Positions 8,774-18,013 of a DNA stretch of 64,000 bases are shown here, piece after piece. The DNA lies in the NCBI GenBank assembly GCA_963669295.1, contig OY769938.1, forward strand, positions 2,356,001 to 2,420,000, written 5' to 3'. The notes under the pieces were generated by a model, which ran no database searches, was not told where the DNA came from, and saw only the letters and a list, made by a program, of their open reading frames with translations. The position numbers were made by a program, and so were the translations under genes. This DNA is from G963669295 sp963669295. Its GTDB lineage: Bacteria > Bacteroidota > Bacteroidia > Flavobacteriales_D > CALLUQ01. Numbering within the stretch: the stretch's first letter is position 1; each line of letters begins with the position of its first letter.

Positions 8774-9892
8774 CTAAAATGGTTGCCAAAAGTGGAATCC
8801 TCCGTTGTGCCCGTATTTAGAGTGCACACGAGTATCTACCAATACCATTTGAAAACGGTCGACCAGGTGATGCCATGTTCTTCCTCCACCATTTTCTGGT
8901 TGTGCATGCTTACGCGCTACCCTGTTGCCAATGGAAAAGTGTTGGCTGCGCGAGGCACCTGCAATTTTTACGTAGTTATTGTTGAGCATTTTCCCATAAT
9001 TGGGATCGGTAGAGTCTTCGTTTAAATCAACCGGGTTGCTAATTACCGGATCATTCCAAAGGGTATAGCCAGGCTGCGGGTCTGAAAAATCGATGTTGCC
9101 CACTGCATCACGAACATAGGTTACATTTTGCATAAAAGAACCATCGGCAGGAACATCTTTTGGTCCTGAAGGCCCTGGCCCTCGAGCAAATTGCGTAACA
9201 TCCAATTTGAAAGCGGCCACCTGGCCACCACCACCTCCTCCTCCGCCCATTTGTGCATCTTTACCTCCTGCACCACCATCACCATCGTCTGCATCAGGGT
9301 CGAGTTGAGTATAGGCGTCTGTTCCGGGTTCAATTTCTTCTTGAAAGCCACCCACATGATCTACATCGCTATTTTCTTCTGCAGCACCTTGCATGGCTTC
9401 GCGTTGGTCGGTAAGAATACCATCTGCTACCAGGTACCCCATGCTTGCGAGGTCTTCGATCACCATTTGCTGATCAATAGGGTTTAATTCATTAAAGGTG
9501 GGGTGAAGCCGACCATCCAATACCGCTGAATCGACCTGAAAAGTGAATTGAGCCCGGGTGAATGCCGCTTGTATTACTGCTTTTCGCTGAATGGGAGGAG
9601 CACTGCGCATAGGGGCATGTTCGTCGGCCATGCGTTGTATAACCCGTCCGCGCCTTACTTGTGCGCTGTTGTTGGCCATACGCTGCACAGCAGCTTGTTG
9701 TTGTACTCGCGAGTGGTTATTGGCAATTTCCTGCCAACGGTTTTGTGTGGGTGCTTCAGGCCTTACAGTGGGTAAAGGACTGGCATGCTCTCGTTGAGGT
9801 TGCCACACCTGTTCCCGCTCTGGCGCATTGGCTTCATGCGCAGCAGCGCGCGATTGCTCTTGTCGTTGAACATGTTGTGCAGCGGTTTTCAT
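8774..9892 (-). CDS. WHH-type HNH/Endo VII nuclease toxin with injection-system-like leader
   Basis: The last ~60 residues match the WHH clade of HNH/Endo VII toxins: RTWHH (W340, H341, H342), then VLVDTRVH (H357), H362 and NGG. Family members are DNases of polymorphic toxins. The first ~110 residues are Gln/Arg-rich and repeat VQRMANNSAQVR, VIQRMADEH and IQRKA, as in cargo proteins of extracellular contractile injection systems in Bacteroidota. A middle linker is acidic and holds eight glycines in a row (about 218-225). There is no signal peptide. The ATG chosen (MKTAAQ) excludes a longer reading because a perfect inverted repeat lies in that extension. No injection-system structural gene and no obvious immunity gene are in the window. 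Nuclease call firm; delivery route inferred. Confidence 0.8.
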   Translation of the reverse strand: MKTAAQHVQRQEQSRAAAHEANAPEREQVWQPQREHASPLPTVRPEAPTQNRWQEIANNHSRVQQQAAVQRMANNSAQVRRGRVIQRMADEHAPMRSAPPIQRKAVIQAAFTRAQFTFQVDSAVLDGRLHPTFNELNPIDQQMVIEDLASMGYLVADGILTDQREAMQGAAEENSDVDHVGGFQEEIEPGTDAYTQLDPDADDGDGGAGGKDAQMGGGGGGGGQVAAFKLDVTQFARGPGPSGPKDVPADGSFMQNVTYVRDAVGNIDFSDPQPGYTLWNDPVISNPVDLNEDSTDPNYGKMLNNNYVKIAGASRSQHFSIGNRVARKHAQPENGGGRTWHHLVDRFQMVLVDTRVHSKYGHNGGFHFWQPF

Positions 9893-9910
9893 AGTGGTTG
9901 AACCTTTCAA

Positions 9911-9940
9911 GGTAGTAAAACGACAAAGCGTTTTACTACC
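9911..9940. promoter_or_regulatory. perfect 12-bp inverted repeat in front of the nuclease toxin gene
   Basis: GGTAGTAAAACG is followed by six bases and its exact complement, ending 18 bases before the toxin ATG. No T tract follows. It could be an operator for a dimeric repressor or an mRNA hairpin that limits translation of the toxin. Confidence 0.6.
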
Positions 9941-10127
9941 AGTAAATTTAATCAATTATCAAGTACAAACCACAGTGTAGCTTAACTTTAGTGCCCATGC
10001 AGGGTTAACAACCATTCTCGAATTTTGATTGCTGATTTCAAAATCTCTTGTAAATTCACCTCTTCCCAACCGATAAAAAGAAACGACCTTTTGGTAAACT
10101 GTTGCGGCAGGCCATCAAGGAGTAAGC

Positions 10128-10135
10128 TATATTTG
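10128..10135 (+). promoter_or_regulatory. TAnnTTTG (-7) promoter element
   Basis: TATATTTG fits the Bacteroidota -7 consensus TAnnTTTG exactly and ends three bases before the kinase ATG. Transcription would then start at or next to the start codon, giving a leaderless or nearly leaderless mRNA. No well-spaced TTG -33 box is visible. Confidence 0.5.
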
Positions 10136-10138
10136 AAC

Positions 10139-12364
10139 ATGAAGCAAGCGATATTAATTGGGTGTTTAATGTTATGGGCAAGCAGCATGCTGGCACAGGA
10201 CACAACTGATCCGGAATTTTATCTACTCGAAGGGTTTGAACTAAGCCCGGCCGACGACAAAGCCTATCTCGACTCAGTGCTTACCCTATACCATCAAGAA
10301 ACGGCAGATACCAATCGGATTATAATTGCAACAAGCCTGGTGAATAGTCACCTTGACATCAAGCATGTAATGGATTACAACGATTGGATCGCGAAGCAAA
10401 TCGAAACGCGATTACAACAAGCTTTTGATACGCCCGAAGAAGAATACTTTTTCAAGTACGAGTGGGGGCAGTGCCTGGTACGCAGGGCTTCCATCAACCA
10501 AAAGATGGGCAATTTCGATGAAATCCTCCCTAACCTTATCCCTGCATTGGAGCATTTCAACAAAATGGAAGCATGGGAGCGTTCGGTATTGATTTTGGTA
10601 AACATGTCGTCGGTATACCTTTTTCAAGGAAATAACGATAAAGCAAAGGAGTGCATGTTTAAAAGCCTGGCACTGGGCGAAAAAATGCAAGATACTTTCC
10701 GGCTGGCCAAGTCGAATATATTGTTGGGACACCTGTCTGGGAGATTTGGCGAATTAGACTCTGCCCTTTTTTATTACGGAGTGAGCATTGAGTTGTATCG
10801 AAGTTTAAACGATTCTGCCGGCATGTCGTTAAACCTGAGCCATGTGGCATCTGTTTATCGAAGAAAAGGAGATTTAGATACCGAGTTGAAGTATTTGTTT
10901 GAAGCCATGAGGCTGGGCGAGAACCAGGAAGATAAGATGTTTCAAGGCATCACTTTGATGGGTATTGGCAATGTATACCACCTGAAAGGAGAAGAGGAGG
11001 AGGCAGAAGATTATTTGATGCAAGCATTGGACTTAGGAACCCGGGAAGGGGATAAGATCATGACCTCCAATGCACTGATTAGGTTGGGTTTTTACTATTA
11101 CGACATTGAGCAGTATGCCAAAGCAATGGAGATGTTTGAGCGGGAGATGGTGTTAGCGACCGAAATTAAACATAAAGAAGGGGTAGTGAAATGTCATCGG
11201 GGCATGGGCATGGTGTATATGGAACAAGACAGTCTTGCTCTGGCATTGGAACAGTTGCAACAGTCGGTATTGATGGCCGATGAGCTGAGAGATCCTACCA
11301 ATGCTTGCTTGTCGTTGTACGAATTAGGACGATGCTATTTTTTATTGGGGCAACTTGATGAGGCACGCCAACATTTGGAGCGGAGCCTGGAAGTAGGGTT
11401 GAGGTTGAAAGACCCCAAAGCCTTATCGCCCACGGCAAACATATTGACCACCATTTACAAACAAGATGGCAACTGGGAAAAAGCAGTAGAGATGTTGGAG
11501 TTGTCGCATGAGATGGATAGCACGGTTAACTCGCAAAAAAACCAGCGGGCGTTGTACAAGCGGGAGTACGAATACGAAGCGCAGAAAAAAGAGCAGGAAC
11601 TGCAGTTGGCTGAGGAACAAAGCAAGGTGCAGGCATTGGAGCTGGATCAAAAAAACAATACCATTGTTGGGCTGGTGGTAGGCTTGTTATTGGTTATAGT
11701 GATCATTGCTTTATTGCTGTTGCGCCACAAGGCCAGGATCAAGCAACGTGAAGCAGAGTTTGCACAGCGGCAGGCACAGTTAAAGCAGCAGGCATTGCAA
11801 GCACAAATGAATCCTCACTTCTTGTTTAATGCTCTTAATAGTATTCAAATGATTTATGTGCAAGGCGATGTTACCAGAGCCAACGATTACCTTTCGGATT
11901 TTGCTCATTTATTGCGTAGCATATTGGATAGCAGTGGCAAAGAACGCATTGCTATTGCTGAGGAGGTGTCGTTGCTGGAGCTGTACCTCAGGCTGGAGCA
12001 GGTACGTACTGAGGGGCAGGTAGATTACACCATTACCACCGATGCTACAATAGATGCTTCGCTCGATCACATTCCACCAATGGTGATTCAACCGTTTGTA
12101 GAAAATGCCATTTGGCATGGCATTTTACCGAGCAAGCAAAAAGGGGTGGTGGCCATCACGCTTTCTAAACCTGGTGTTGATATATTGCAGTGTGTAGTGA
12201 GCGATAATGGAGTGGGCATTGAGCAAAGTAAAAAGCAAAAGAAAGGACATGTTTCTAAAGGCATTGCTTTAACCAAAGAACGTCTTGGGGCAGCAGGCAA
12301 TGTGCTGTTAGAAAGCTTAAAGGAAGGGGGCACCCGAGTTACCATTAACATTCCGTTATCATGA
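10139..12364 (+). CDS. TPR-containing LytS-type sensor histidine kinase
   Basis: The 741-residue protein starts with a signal peptide (MKQAILIGCLMLWASSMLAQ), which decides the ATG. About eight TPR units fill residues 100-440. A coiled coil and a single membrane helix (about 510-530, VGLVVGLLLVIVIIALLLL) follow, then a His_kinase (LytS/YehU) module: MNPHFLFNALNSIQ with the phospho-acceptor histidine, and an ATPase part with PFVENAIWHG (N box) and DNGVG (G1 box). The TPR region faces the periplasm, so it probably senses a protein or peptide there. Its stop codon overlaps the start of the LytTR regulator gene by ATGA, so the two are translationally coupled and form a cognate pair. Confidence 0.92.
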   Translation: MKQAILIGCLMLWASSMLAQDTTDPEFYLLEGFELSPADDKAYLDSVLTLYHQETADTNRIIIATSLVNSHLDIKHVMDYNDWIAKQIETRLQQAFDTPEEEYFFKYEWGQCLVRRASINQKMGNFDEILPNLIPALEHFNKMEAWERSVLILVNMSSVYLFQGNNDKAKECMFKSLALGEKMQDTFRLAKSNILLGHLSGRFGELDSALFYYGVSIELYRSLNDSAGMSLNLSHVASVYRRKGDLDTELKYLFEAMRLGENQEDKMFQGITLMGIGNVYHLKGEEEEAEDYLMQALDLGTREGDKIMTSNALIRLGFYYYDIEQYAKAMEMFEREMVLATEIKHKEGVVKCHRGMGMVYMEQDSLALALEQLQQSVLMADELRDPTNACLSLYELGRCYFLLGQLDEARQHLERSLEVGLRLKDPKALSPTANILTTIYKQDGNWEKAVEMLELSHEMDSTVNSQKNQRALYKREYEYEAQKKEQELQLAEEQSKVQALELDQKNNTIVGLVVGLLLVIVIIALLLLRHKARIKQREAEFAQRQAQLKQQALQAQMNPHFLFNALNSIQMIYVQGDVTRANDYLSDFAHLLRSILDSSGKERIAIAEEVSLLELYLRLEQVRTEGQVDYTITTDATIDASLDHIPPMVIQPFVENAIWHGILPSKQKGVVAITLSKPGVDILQCVVSDNGVGIEQSKKQKKGHVSKGIALTKERLGAAGNVLLESLKEGGTRVTINIPLS

Positions 12365-13107
12365 TTAAAGCCATTATTATAGACGACGAAAAGCCAGCCC
12401 GTTTTATGTTGCGCAATTTGTTGGAAACGCAGCTGAGCAATGACATTGAAATTTTGGCTGAGGCCGATGATGTAGATACAGGTTTAACGGCCATTCTTTC
12501 TCACCAACCCGACCTGGTATTTTTAGACATTCAAATGCCACAAGGAACAGGCTTTGATTTATTGGAACAACTGGAGGAGGTGAATTTCGAAGTGATTTTT
12601 ATTACCGCCTATAACGATTATGCCGTCAAAGCATTTCAGTTCAGTGCCTTCGATTACTTGATGAAACCCATCAAGTCGGATGCACTGATGAGTACCATTG
12701 AGAAGTTAAAGGAGCACCTTGTATTGTTGCGAGAGAATACGGGCAAGCGATTAAAAGTGTTGGTAGAAAGCTACGATGATGAGAAAATCAGAAAGCTGGT
12801 GATTAATGGCATGGAAGGCTTTAAAGTGTTTGAGTTGAACGATATTTATTACCTCTCTGGCAATCGCAACTATACCGATTTTGTGGTGGAAGGGCATTCA
12901 AAAATGACGGCCAGCAAAACCCTGGGTGAATACGAAGCATTGCTCACCGACCACGGTTTCTTCCGCATCCACCAGGGGTCGCTCATTAACTTGCGGCATG
13001 TAAAAGAATACCGCAAAGGCGATGGAGGAAGTGTGATCATGAAGAATGGTGATGAGCTTAAAGTGTCGCGTCAACGTAAAGCTGATTTTGTAAGTCGGTT
13101 TTTATAA
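12361..13107 (+). CDS. LytTR-family response regulator
   Basis: The receiver domain (1-120) has the acidic pair in IIIDDEKPA, phospho-acceptor D56 in FLDIQMP, threonine in FITAYNDYA and lysine in LMKPI. The C-terminal LytTR DNA-binding domain (about 150-248) has YLSGNRNYTDF, FFRIHQGSLINL and SRQRKADF. It is coupled to the TPR kinase before it and should activate or repress genes after phosphorylation. The next gene, a T9SS protein 93 bases downstream on the same strand, is a possible member of the same transcript or a target. Length (248) is typical of the family. Confidence 0.93.
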   Translation: MIKAIIIDDEKPARFMLRNLLETQLSNDIEILAEADDVDTGLTAILSHQPDLVFLDIQMPQGTGFDLLEQLEEVNFEVIFITAYNDYAVKAFQFSAFDYLMKPIKSDALMSTIEKLKEHLVLLRENTGKRLKVLVESYDDEKIRKLVINGMEGFKVFELNDIYYLSGNRNYTDFVVEGHSKMTASKTLGEYEALLTDHGFFRIHQGSLINLRHVKEYRKGDGGSVIMKNGDELKVSRQRKADFVSRFL

Positions 13108-13200
13108 CCATTGGATAAAAATATCCTACAGGTTGGTCATTACCCCTGTTATGTTTTGAAGTGCCTTGCTAAATTGTTGCATAACCCTAAAGTCAACAAT

Positions 13201-15258
13201 ATGAAAACAGTATGGTATACCAGCTTCATGGTACTGGTAATAAGTACAATGGCTTCTGCACAAACCTTCCATTCAGGATATGGGTTTTCAGGAACGCAAT
13301 CGCAAGGTATTTATCAAGTGGTACAAGATCACGATGAGTTTTATTTTACTTGTGGAGAGTCGCAAGGGAACACCGATATTGACCCAAGTTCGGGATACTC
13401 GGGAGCTAATTTTAAGCAATTTTTAGCGCGCTATGGTTACAACGACAGTTTGCATTGGGCGATAAAGGTGGGCAGCAATGGTGCAGTAAACCCTATTTAC
13501 GATCTGGAGATGGACGATAGTGGTTACTTGTACTGGTCGGGAATGTTAGGTTCGGGCGATCAGGATTTTAACCCTTACGGAACACCAATGTTAGAAAACA
13601 TGGATTTTAATACCGGCTTTTTGGCCAAATACGATACGCTGGGCATCGCACAGTGGGTAGTGCCCATTCGTGGGAAAACCAGCGAAATGGCCTCCGACTT
13701 GAGTGTTGATGCCAGTCAAAACATTGTGATTGCCGGGCAACTGGGCGATTCTACGGTGCTCGACCCTTCGGCACCGAACAATTACACCCTTTGCAATGGC
13801 AGTTACGACCCTATGTTGGCGAAGTACGATCCGGCAGGCAATTTGCTTTGGGGTTTTGCCCTGAGCAACGACAACGGTGCTTTTATTCATGGCCTTGAAA
13901 CCGATGGCAACGATAACATTTACATCACGGGCATGCATATTGGGATAACAGAATTTAACCCATTGGGCGTGTCTACGGTTATGAATACCAACAATGAGGC
14001 GAGGGGCTTTTTAGCCAAATACAACAGCAATGGCGTATTGTTGTGGTTGAAGGATTACCTGGTTTCTGATTACTCAAGCTGTTGGGAGATCGCCATTTTT
14101 AAAGACCGATTAATGCTGGCAATTTCTTATGAGGGAACCCTGAATATTGATCCTGGGGCTACCAATGCTACCATCACTTCTACGGGAGGTAATGACAACC
14201 TGTGTTACTTGCAACTGGATACTGCCGGGAACTACCAGTGGCACATCGACCTTAAAATGTATCCCAGCAATCAGCAAACGGATTTTCCCATTGAATTTGA
14301 TGCTGGAGGTAACGCCATTGTGGGTGGAGGTTATTGGGAAGGAACCGACATCGACCCTGGGCCTGGAGTAGTACAATTGCCCAACCCTTCGTTCAATGAT
14401 GCAACAGATATTTTTGTGATCTCGTACAGCCTTTCGGGTCAACTCAATTGGTGGTTTACCCTGGATGGTACCGGCAATGAAAACGTGTATGCGTTGGACA
14501 TAGGGCGCGATAGCATGTTGATGGCTTCCGGCGTTTTTTGGGATGATATCGACCTAGATCCTGGAACAGGGACGAACAACATTAATGCTTCCCATTTGTC
14601 GGATGCATTTTTTGGACGTTATGTGGTGCCCTGTGCTTCTTCTATTGTGTGCGAACAGGTATCGGTATGCGCAGGCAGTAGCTATACCTTTCCTGATGGT
14701 CATGTGGAAAATAACATTACCACCCCCATCAGTTACACCAGCACGTTGGCAGGAGCGGTTTGCGATAGTTTAATTTTTACAGAAGTTACGGTTGGACCCG
14801 GTATCGATACTACCGTTTCAATGGCTGGCAATGTACTTACGGCACAAGCTACGGGTGTTAGCTACCAGTGGATTAATTGTGGGACTGGGCAACCCGTAAA
14901 CGGTGAAACCAACCAAACCTTTACGTTGCCTGCATCGGGCTTTTATGCTGTGGTGGTGAGCGATGGAAATTGCTCCGACACCTCTGCATGTTATGGTGCA
15001 GTAGGGGTAGCCAACTATTGGGAGCGAGCACAACAGGTTACTGTTTACCCCAATCCAGGCAATGGTAATTTTATTGTTGCCGGAGTGCAAATCAATGCCA
15101 TTGAGGTGTTTGATGTATTGGGGAAAGTGGTGTATGCGAAAACATTCATTGATGCTGCGCAACACCAAATCAATCTTACCCACCAACAAAAAGGAGTGTA
15201 TTTGATGAAGGTTTGGCAGGGTGAAAAAATAAGCGTTAAGCGGCTCGTGATTGAATGA
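13201..15258 (+). CDS. T9SS-secreted protein with SBBP-like repeats
   Basis: The start at MKTVWY gives a standard signal peptide (to SAQ, residue 20); a longer TTG-initiated frame would bury it. Residues 25-500 hold a series of blades of the form FLAKYDTLGIAQW, LAKYDPAGNLLWGFAL and FLAKYNSNGVLLWLKDY, each with a nearby IDP or LDP motif (for example DIDPGPG). These resemble SBBP/beta-propeller repeats. A cysteine-containing region (about 505-600) resembles modules seen before sorting signals. The end is a type A T9SS domain (YPNPGNGNFIV, then QKGVYLMKVWQGEK). Function is unknown; extracellular binding is inferred. A terminator shared with the converging gene follows. Confidence 0.82.
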   Translation: MKTVWYTSFMVLVISTMASAQTFHSGYGFSGTQSQGIYQVVQDHDEFYFTCGESQGNTDIDPSSGYSGANFKQFLARYGYNDSLHWAIKVGSNGAVNPIYDLEMDDSGYLYWSGMLGSGDQDFNPYGTPMLENMDFNTGFLAKYDTLGIAQWVVPIRGKTSEMASDLSVDASQNIVIAGQLGDSTVLDPSAPNNYTLCNGSYDPMLAKYDPAGNLLWGFALSNDNGAFIHGLETDGNDNIYITGMHIGITEFNPLGVSTVMNTNNEARGFLAKYNSNGVLLWLKDYLVSDYSSCWEIAIFKDRLMLAISYEGTLNIDPGATNATITSTGGNDNLCYLQLDTAGNYQWHIDLKMYPSNQQTDFPIEFDAGGNAIVGGGYWEGTDIDPGPGVVQLPNPSFNDATDIFVISYSLSGQLNWWFTLDGTGNENVYALDIGRDSMLMASGVFWDDIDLDPGTGTNNINASHLSDAFFGRYVVPCASSIVCEQVSVCAGSSYTFPDGHVENNITTPISYTSTLAGAVCDSLIFTEVTVGPGIDTTVSMAGNVLTAQATGVSYQWINCGTGQPVNGETNQTFTLPASGFYAVVVSDGNCSDTSACYGAVGVANYWERAQQVTVYPNPGNGNFIVAGVQINAIEVFDVLGKVVYAKTFIDAAQHQINLTHQQKGVYLMKVWQGEKISVKRLVIE

Positions 15259-15290
15259 TACTACCTACGAGCAGGAATGGCACCAATAAC

Positions 15291-15333
15291 TCAATCCTTC
15301 ATTGTAGTATGCTGCAGTGAAGGATTGTTTTTT
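15291..15333. terminator. terminator between converging genes
   Basis: CAATCCTTCATTG pairs with CAGTGAAGGATTG with one mismatch, followed by six T residues. It ends the T9SS gene on the + strand, and its T tract touches the stop codon of the converging minus-strand gene. Confidence 0.85.
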
Positions 15334-16759
15334 AGGCATTAAACGATGCCAAATTCCAGGGAGCGGCATTGCTTTCGGTACGAGAAATAGTGCCGTACTT
15401 TGCTTCATAACGGCCTTCACCAAAGGTGTTGTTGTAATGGTTTTTTAATCGTTCACCAACGTTATGCACATTCGGGTTGGTCATCAGCTTGTTTTCGTAC
15501 AGCCGTTCGCATTCGGCAATCAATGCACTGTTGGGATGTTGAAACGGCTGGCATGCCGGATATACTTTATCGCGTAAGAAGGTGATGTATTCTTGCGATT
15601 CGGTGAGGTAGTCGTATTGCACTTCGTGTACAAACGTTTCGTGGGTCCAAATATCGTTTACAGTTAGTCCAAAGTAATCGTGAAACATGCGTTCCAACAC
15701 CTTGAGTTCGCCAGGCATGCAATCTTGCGATTGCTCAATGGCCTTTCGTTTTGCAGCTGGATCGGTGATGAGTTCCCATGGGTACATATAGGGCGCAAAG
15801 CGGGTGTGAGCAGTGATCCATTCATCGAGCCTGCTGATGATTTGTTCCCATTTGCGCTTGATGGCTTCCCATTTGGCATAAATGGGGGCATATTCGTGTT
15901 CTATTTTGTTCCAAAGCAGGTTAAACTCCAACGAGTCTGGCACTCCAAAAGGGGCTGCTGCTGCCAGGGTGTTGAATCCATCGAGTACCTTTTGGGTTTC
16001 CTCCAACTGGTAAGGGGAGGAAGGGTTGCTGCGTATTTGTCCCAGCTGAAATTCCAGCGTATCGCGGGTGAGGCTGGAGCCTTCCATGGCCTTGTCTAAC
16101 CCTTTTTCAATTTGTATACGCAGATAACGCGGAAAGGTCATGCCCGGCTGCTCGCCCAGTGCTATCACTTCTTCAATGGGTTGAATGAGCTTTTGCTCGT
16201 TAAACAGCACATCAATTTCCTGGGCATTGCTATAATATTCAGGATTTTGTTGTTGCTTCTTTTTTGCTGCTTTGGTGGCAGTGCTTTTCATCTGCTTGAG
16301 TTCCCCATCCGAAAAATTGGTGCCCATTTGCTGTTGGTTACGGCTCAGGTAGTCGATAGTGTATGCAGCATTTTCTTCAGCATTGTGGCTGTTGCTGATG
16401 TCGATGGCTTCTTGCTTACCGGCTTTTATGGCACGAATAGATTCGCGTAATGCATCAAGGTTTTGTGTGAGCAAAGCCCCATCGTCGTAATCGTCGGGGT
16501 TTTGTTTTTCCCCAGCACCGCCTAATGCTCCAAGGCACCGCCCATAGGCATCGCTGAATTTTACGTACAGGTTTTCATTCATCATAGTACCAGTAAGGGT
16601 ATTGATGTCGTCGAGTTCCTGTACCAATTGTTCCATTCGGTCGAGGGTGCTGCGCATGGTGTCGCGGTATTCACCGGTTACACCTTTGTCTTCTATCTCC
16701 TGCATCATGTTGCGGTAAGTCATCAACATGGGGTCGGCAAGCATGGGGTCTATAGGCAT
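15332..16759 (-). CDS. hypothetical cytosolic protein, second gene of a two-gene operon
   Basis: No family recognised. The 475-residue product has no signal peptide or membrane segment. It looks largely helical and is charged: a coiled-coil-prone N-terminus (RMEQLVQELDDINTL), a lysine/glutamine-rich stretch near 170 (KAAKKKQQQ) and a C-terminal part with W, Y and H residues (LTVNDIWTHETFVHEVQYDYL). It begins six bases after the stop of the 220-residue gene upstream, so the two are co-transcribed and probably work together. The cluster lies between a WHH nuclease and a deaminase-like protein. A role as chaperone, adaptor or immunity protein for such toxins is conceivable, but nothing in the sequence demonstrates it. 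Confidence 0.7.
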   Translation of the reverse strand: MPIDPMLADPMLMTYRNMMQEIEDKGVTGEYRDTMRSTLDRMEQLVQELDDINTLTGTMMNENLYVKFSDAYGRCLGALGGAGEKQNPDDYDDGALLTQNLDALRESIRAIKAGKQEAIDISNSHNAEENAAYTIDYLSRNQQQMGTNFSDGELKQMKSTATKAAKKKQQQNPEYYSNAQEIDVLFNEQKLIQPIEEVIALGEQPGMTFPRYLRIQIEKGLDKAMEGSSLTRDTLEFQLGQIRSNPSSPYQLEETQKVLDGFNTLAAAAPFGVPDSLEFNLLWNKIEHEYAPIYAKWEAIKRKWEQIISRLDEWITAHTRFAPYMYPWELITDPAAKRKAIEQSQDCMPGELKVLERMFHDYFGLTVNDIWTHETFVHEVQYDYLTESQEYITFLRDKVYPACQPFQHPNSALIAECERLYENKLMTNPNVHNVGERLKNHYNNTFGEGRYEAKYGTISRTESNAAPWNLASFNA

Positions 16760-16765
16760 AGCGAG

Positions 16766-17428
16766 TTATTTTCCGGTGATTTGTTTTGCTTCATTGCGTC
16801 GTTTTTGCACCACTTCATCGGGGTAGGGCAGCAGGCGCCTGTGGCGGTGTTCCCAAATAAGGTCGAGGTTGAGGTGCCACCCTTCTTCCCATGGCTGATT
16901 ATTCTTTTCAGCATCGTTATAACTTTCTACCAGTTTTTGTTTGGCTTGTTGGGCATGTTGTTGGTAGTCGCTTTTCCATTTAGAAGGTACTTCGGCTTGT
17001 TCACCAATTTCTATTTGCTCCAGGTAGTGCCAATCGTGAAATTCGCGCACGGCCTCATCCATGGCAATTTCAATGCTGTTTTTATTCTCTTCATTCATGG
17101 CCAGGGTCATTACATCGTTAACATTGTCAACCGTTTCGCACCCTTGCAAAATGCGTTGTGGCCCAAGGGCTCGAATGTGTTCTTGCAACGATTGATAATG
17201 CGTTAGCCGCATGGTATATTGATCCTTGGTGAGGGCCACAGCATTGAGCTCGTTGAGGTTGCCCAGTCGGTCGCGAAATTCATAGCCATTGGCACAACCA
17301 TCGATGGTGTCGTACAGCTTTTTTTCGGAGGCCGCAGAAAAAGGGTAGTTGGGGTTGTCTTTTACCCGCATCCACCGGGCTTTGTAGTATTCCTTGTATT
17401 CTTCAAAAATGGCATCGAGGTCTTCCAT
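16766..17428 (-). CDS. hypothetical cytosolic protein, first gene of a two-gene operon
   Basis: No family recognised. The 220-residue product is acidic, helical in appearance and lacks any export signal. It is rich in aromatic and charged residues (EEYKEYYKARWMRVKDNP at the start; WEEGWHLNLDLIWEHRHRR near the end). Composition and lack of export resemble its partner downstream. There is no cognate regulator beside it. The opposite-strand frames here are shadows. The upstream region toward the small membrane protein gene (198 bases, divergent) must hold promoters for both, but no clear TAnnTTTG was found. Confidence 0.68.
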   Translation of the reverse strand: MEDLDAIFEEYKEYYKARWMRVKDNPNYPFSAASEKKLYDTIDGCANGYEFRDRLGNLNELNAVALTKDQYTMRLTHYQSLQEHIRALGPQRILQGCETVDNVNDVMTLAMNEENKNSIEIAMDEAVREFHDWHYLEQIEIGEQAEVPSKWKSDYQQHAQQAKQKLVESYNDAEKNNQPWEEGWHLNLDLIWEHRHRRLLPYPDEVVQKRRNEAKQITGK

Positions 17429-17626
17429 AAGAGGCGTGTTAAGTGTTTGGAAGATAGGGATTTTTTTTGAGGGAAGAAGTGGAAAGGAACGGCAGAGAAT
17501 GGTTCTTTTAAGCGAAACAACTATTAAGAGAAAGTGCTGACGTTGTTGACTCCATTTTTCAAAAAGAGTGATTTTTTTTTGTTAAACAACGCAACGTTTC
17601 TTCACTTTATACGTCATAACTACGTA

Positions 17627-18013
17627 ATGAGTTTGTTGCTTAACATATTGGCATTAATCGTTGGCGTACTGGCGATTGTATTTTACCTCCCGAGAATTTA
17701 CGAGAAAAGGGATTTTTATTTCAAGGTAATTCCTGCAGGAGTACGTAAATGGATCAATAAATTTGGATTGGCTGGAAGTTGGGTGAAGCAAAAGTTAACC
17801 CTTTTACTGAAGGGCATTAGAACGAAAGTAGCTTTGTTACAGGTTATTGTTCTGCTGCTCTTGCTGATTACGCTACTTGACCTGTTGCCAAAAGATAGGC
17901 TGGGGAAAATGATTATTACCCTATTGCTGCTCACACTGTTAGTGGTAATTGTTAAGTTTTACTTGCCTGGAGGGAGTAATAAAAAAATTTCAATTAAGAT
18001 AAACGCCAAATAA
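17627..18013 (+). CDS. small membrane protein of unknown function
   Basis: Three hydrophobic helices are evident: LLNILALIVGVLAIVFYL (about 3-20), VALLQVIVLLLLLITLLDLL (about 68-87) and MIITLLLLTLLVVIVKFYL (about 95-113). A basic loop (IYEKRDFYFKV... KKISIKINAK at the end) lies between and after them. The ATG chosen gives 128 residues; the upstream extension is unlikely to be translated. No family name can be given. It is divergent from the 15.3-17.4 kb operon and followed by a long non-coding stretch. Confidence 0.6.
   Translation: MSLLLNILALIVGVLAIVFYLPRIYEKRDFYFKVIPAGVRKWINKFGLAGSWVKQKLTLLLKGIRTKVALLQVIVLLLLLITLLDLLPKDRLGKMIITLLLLTLLVVIVKFYLPGGSNKKISIKINAK

Noticed and set aside
6579..9892. 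MORN-repeat protein as the immunity protein of the WHH nuclease
   Set aside because: The family is often labelled YwqK antitoxin, but this protein has a signal peptide and would not meet a cytosolic DNase; the genes also have separate regulatory regions.
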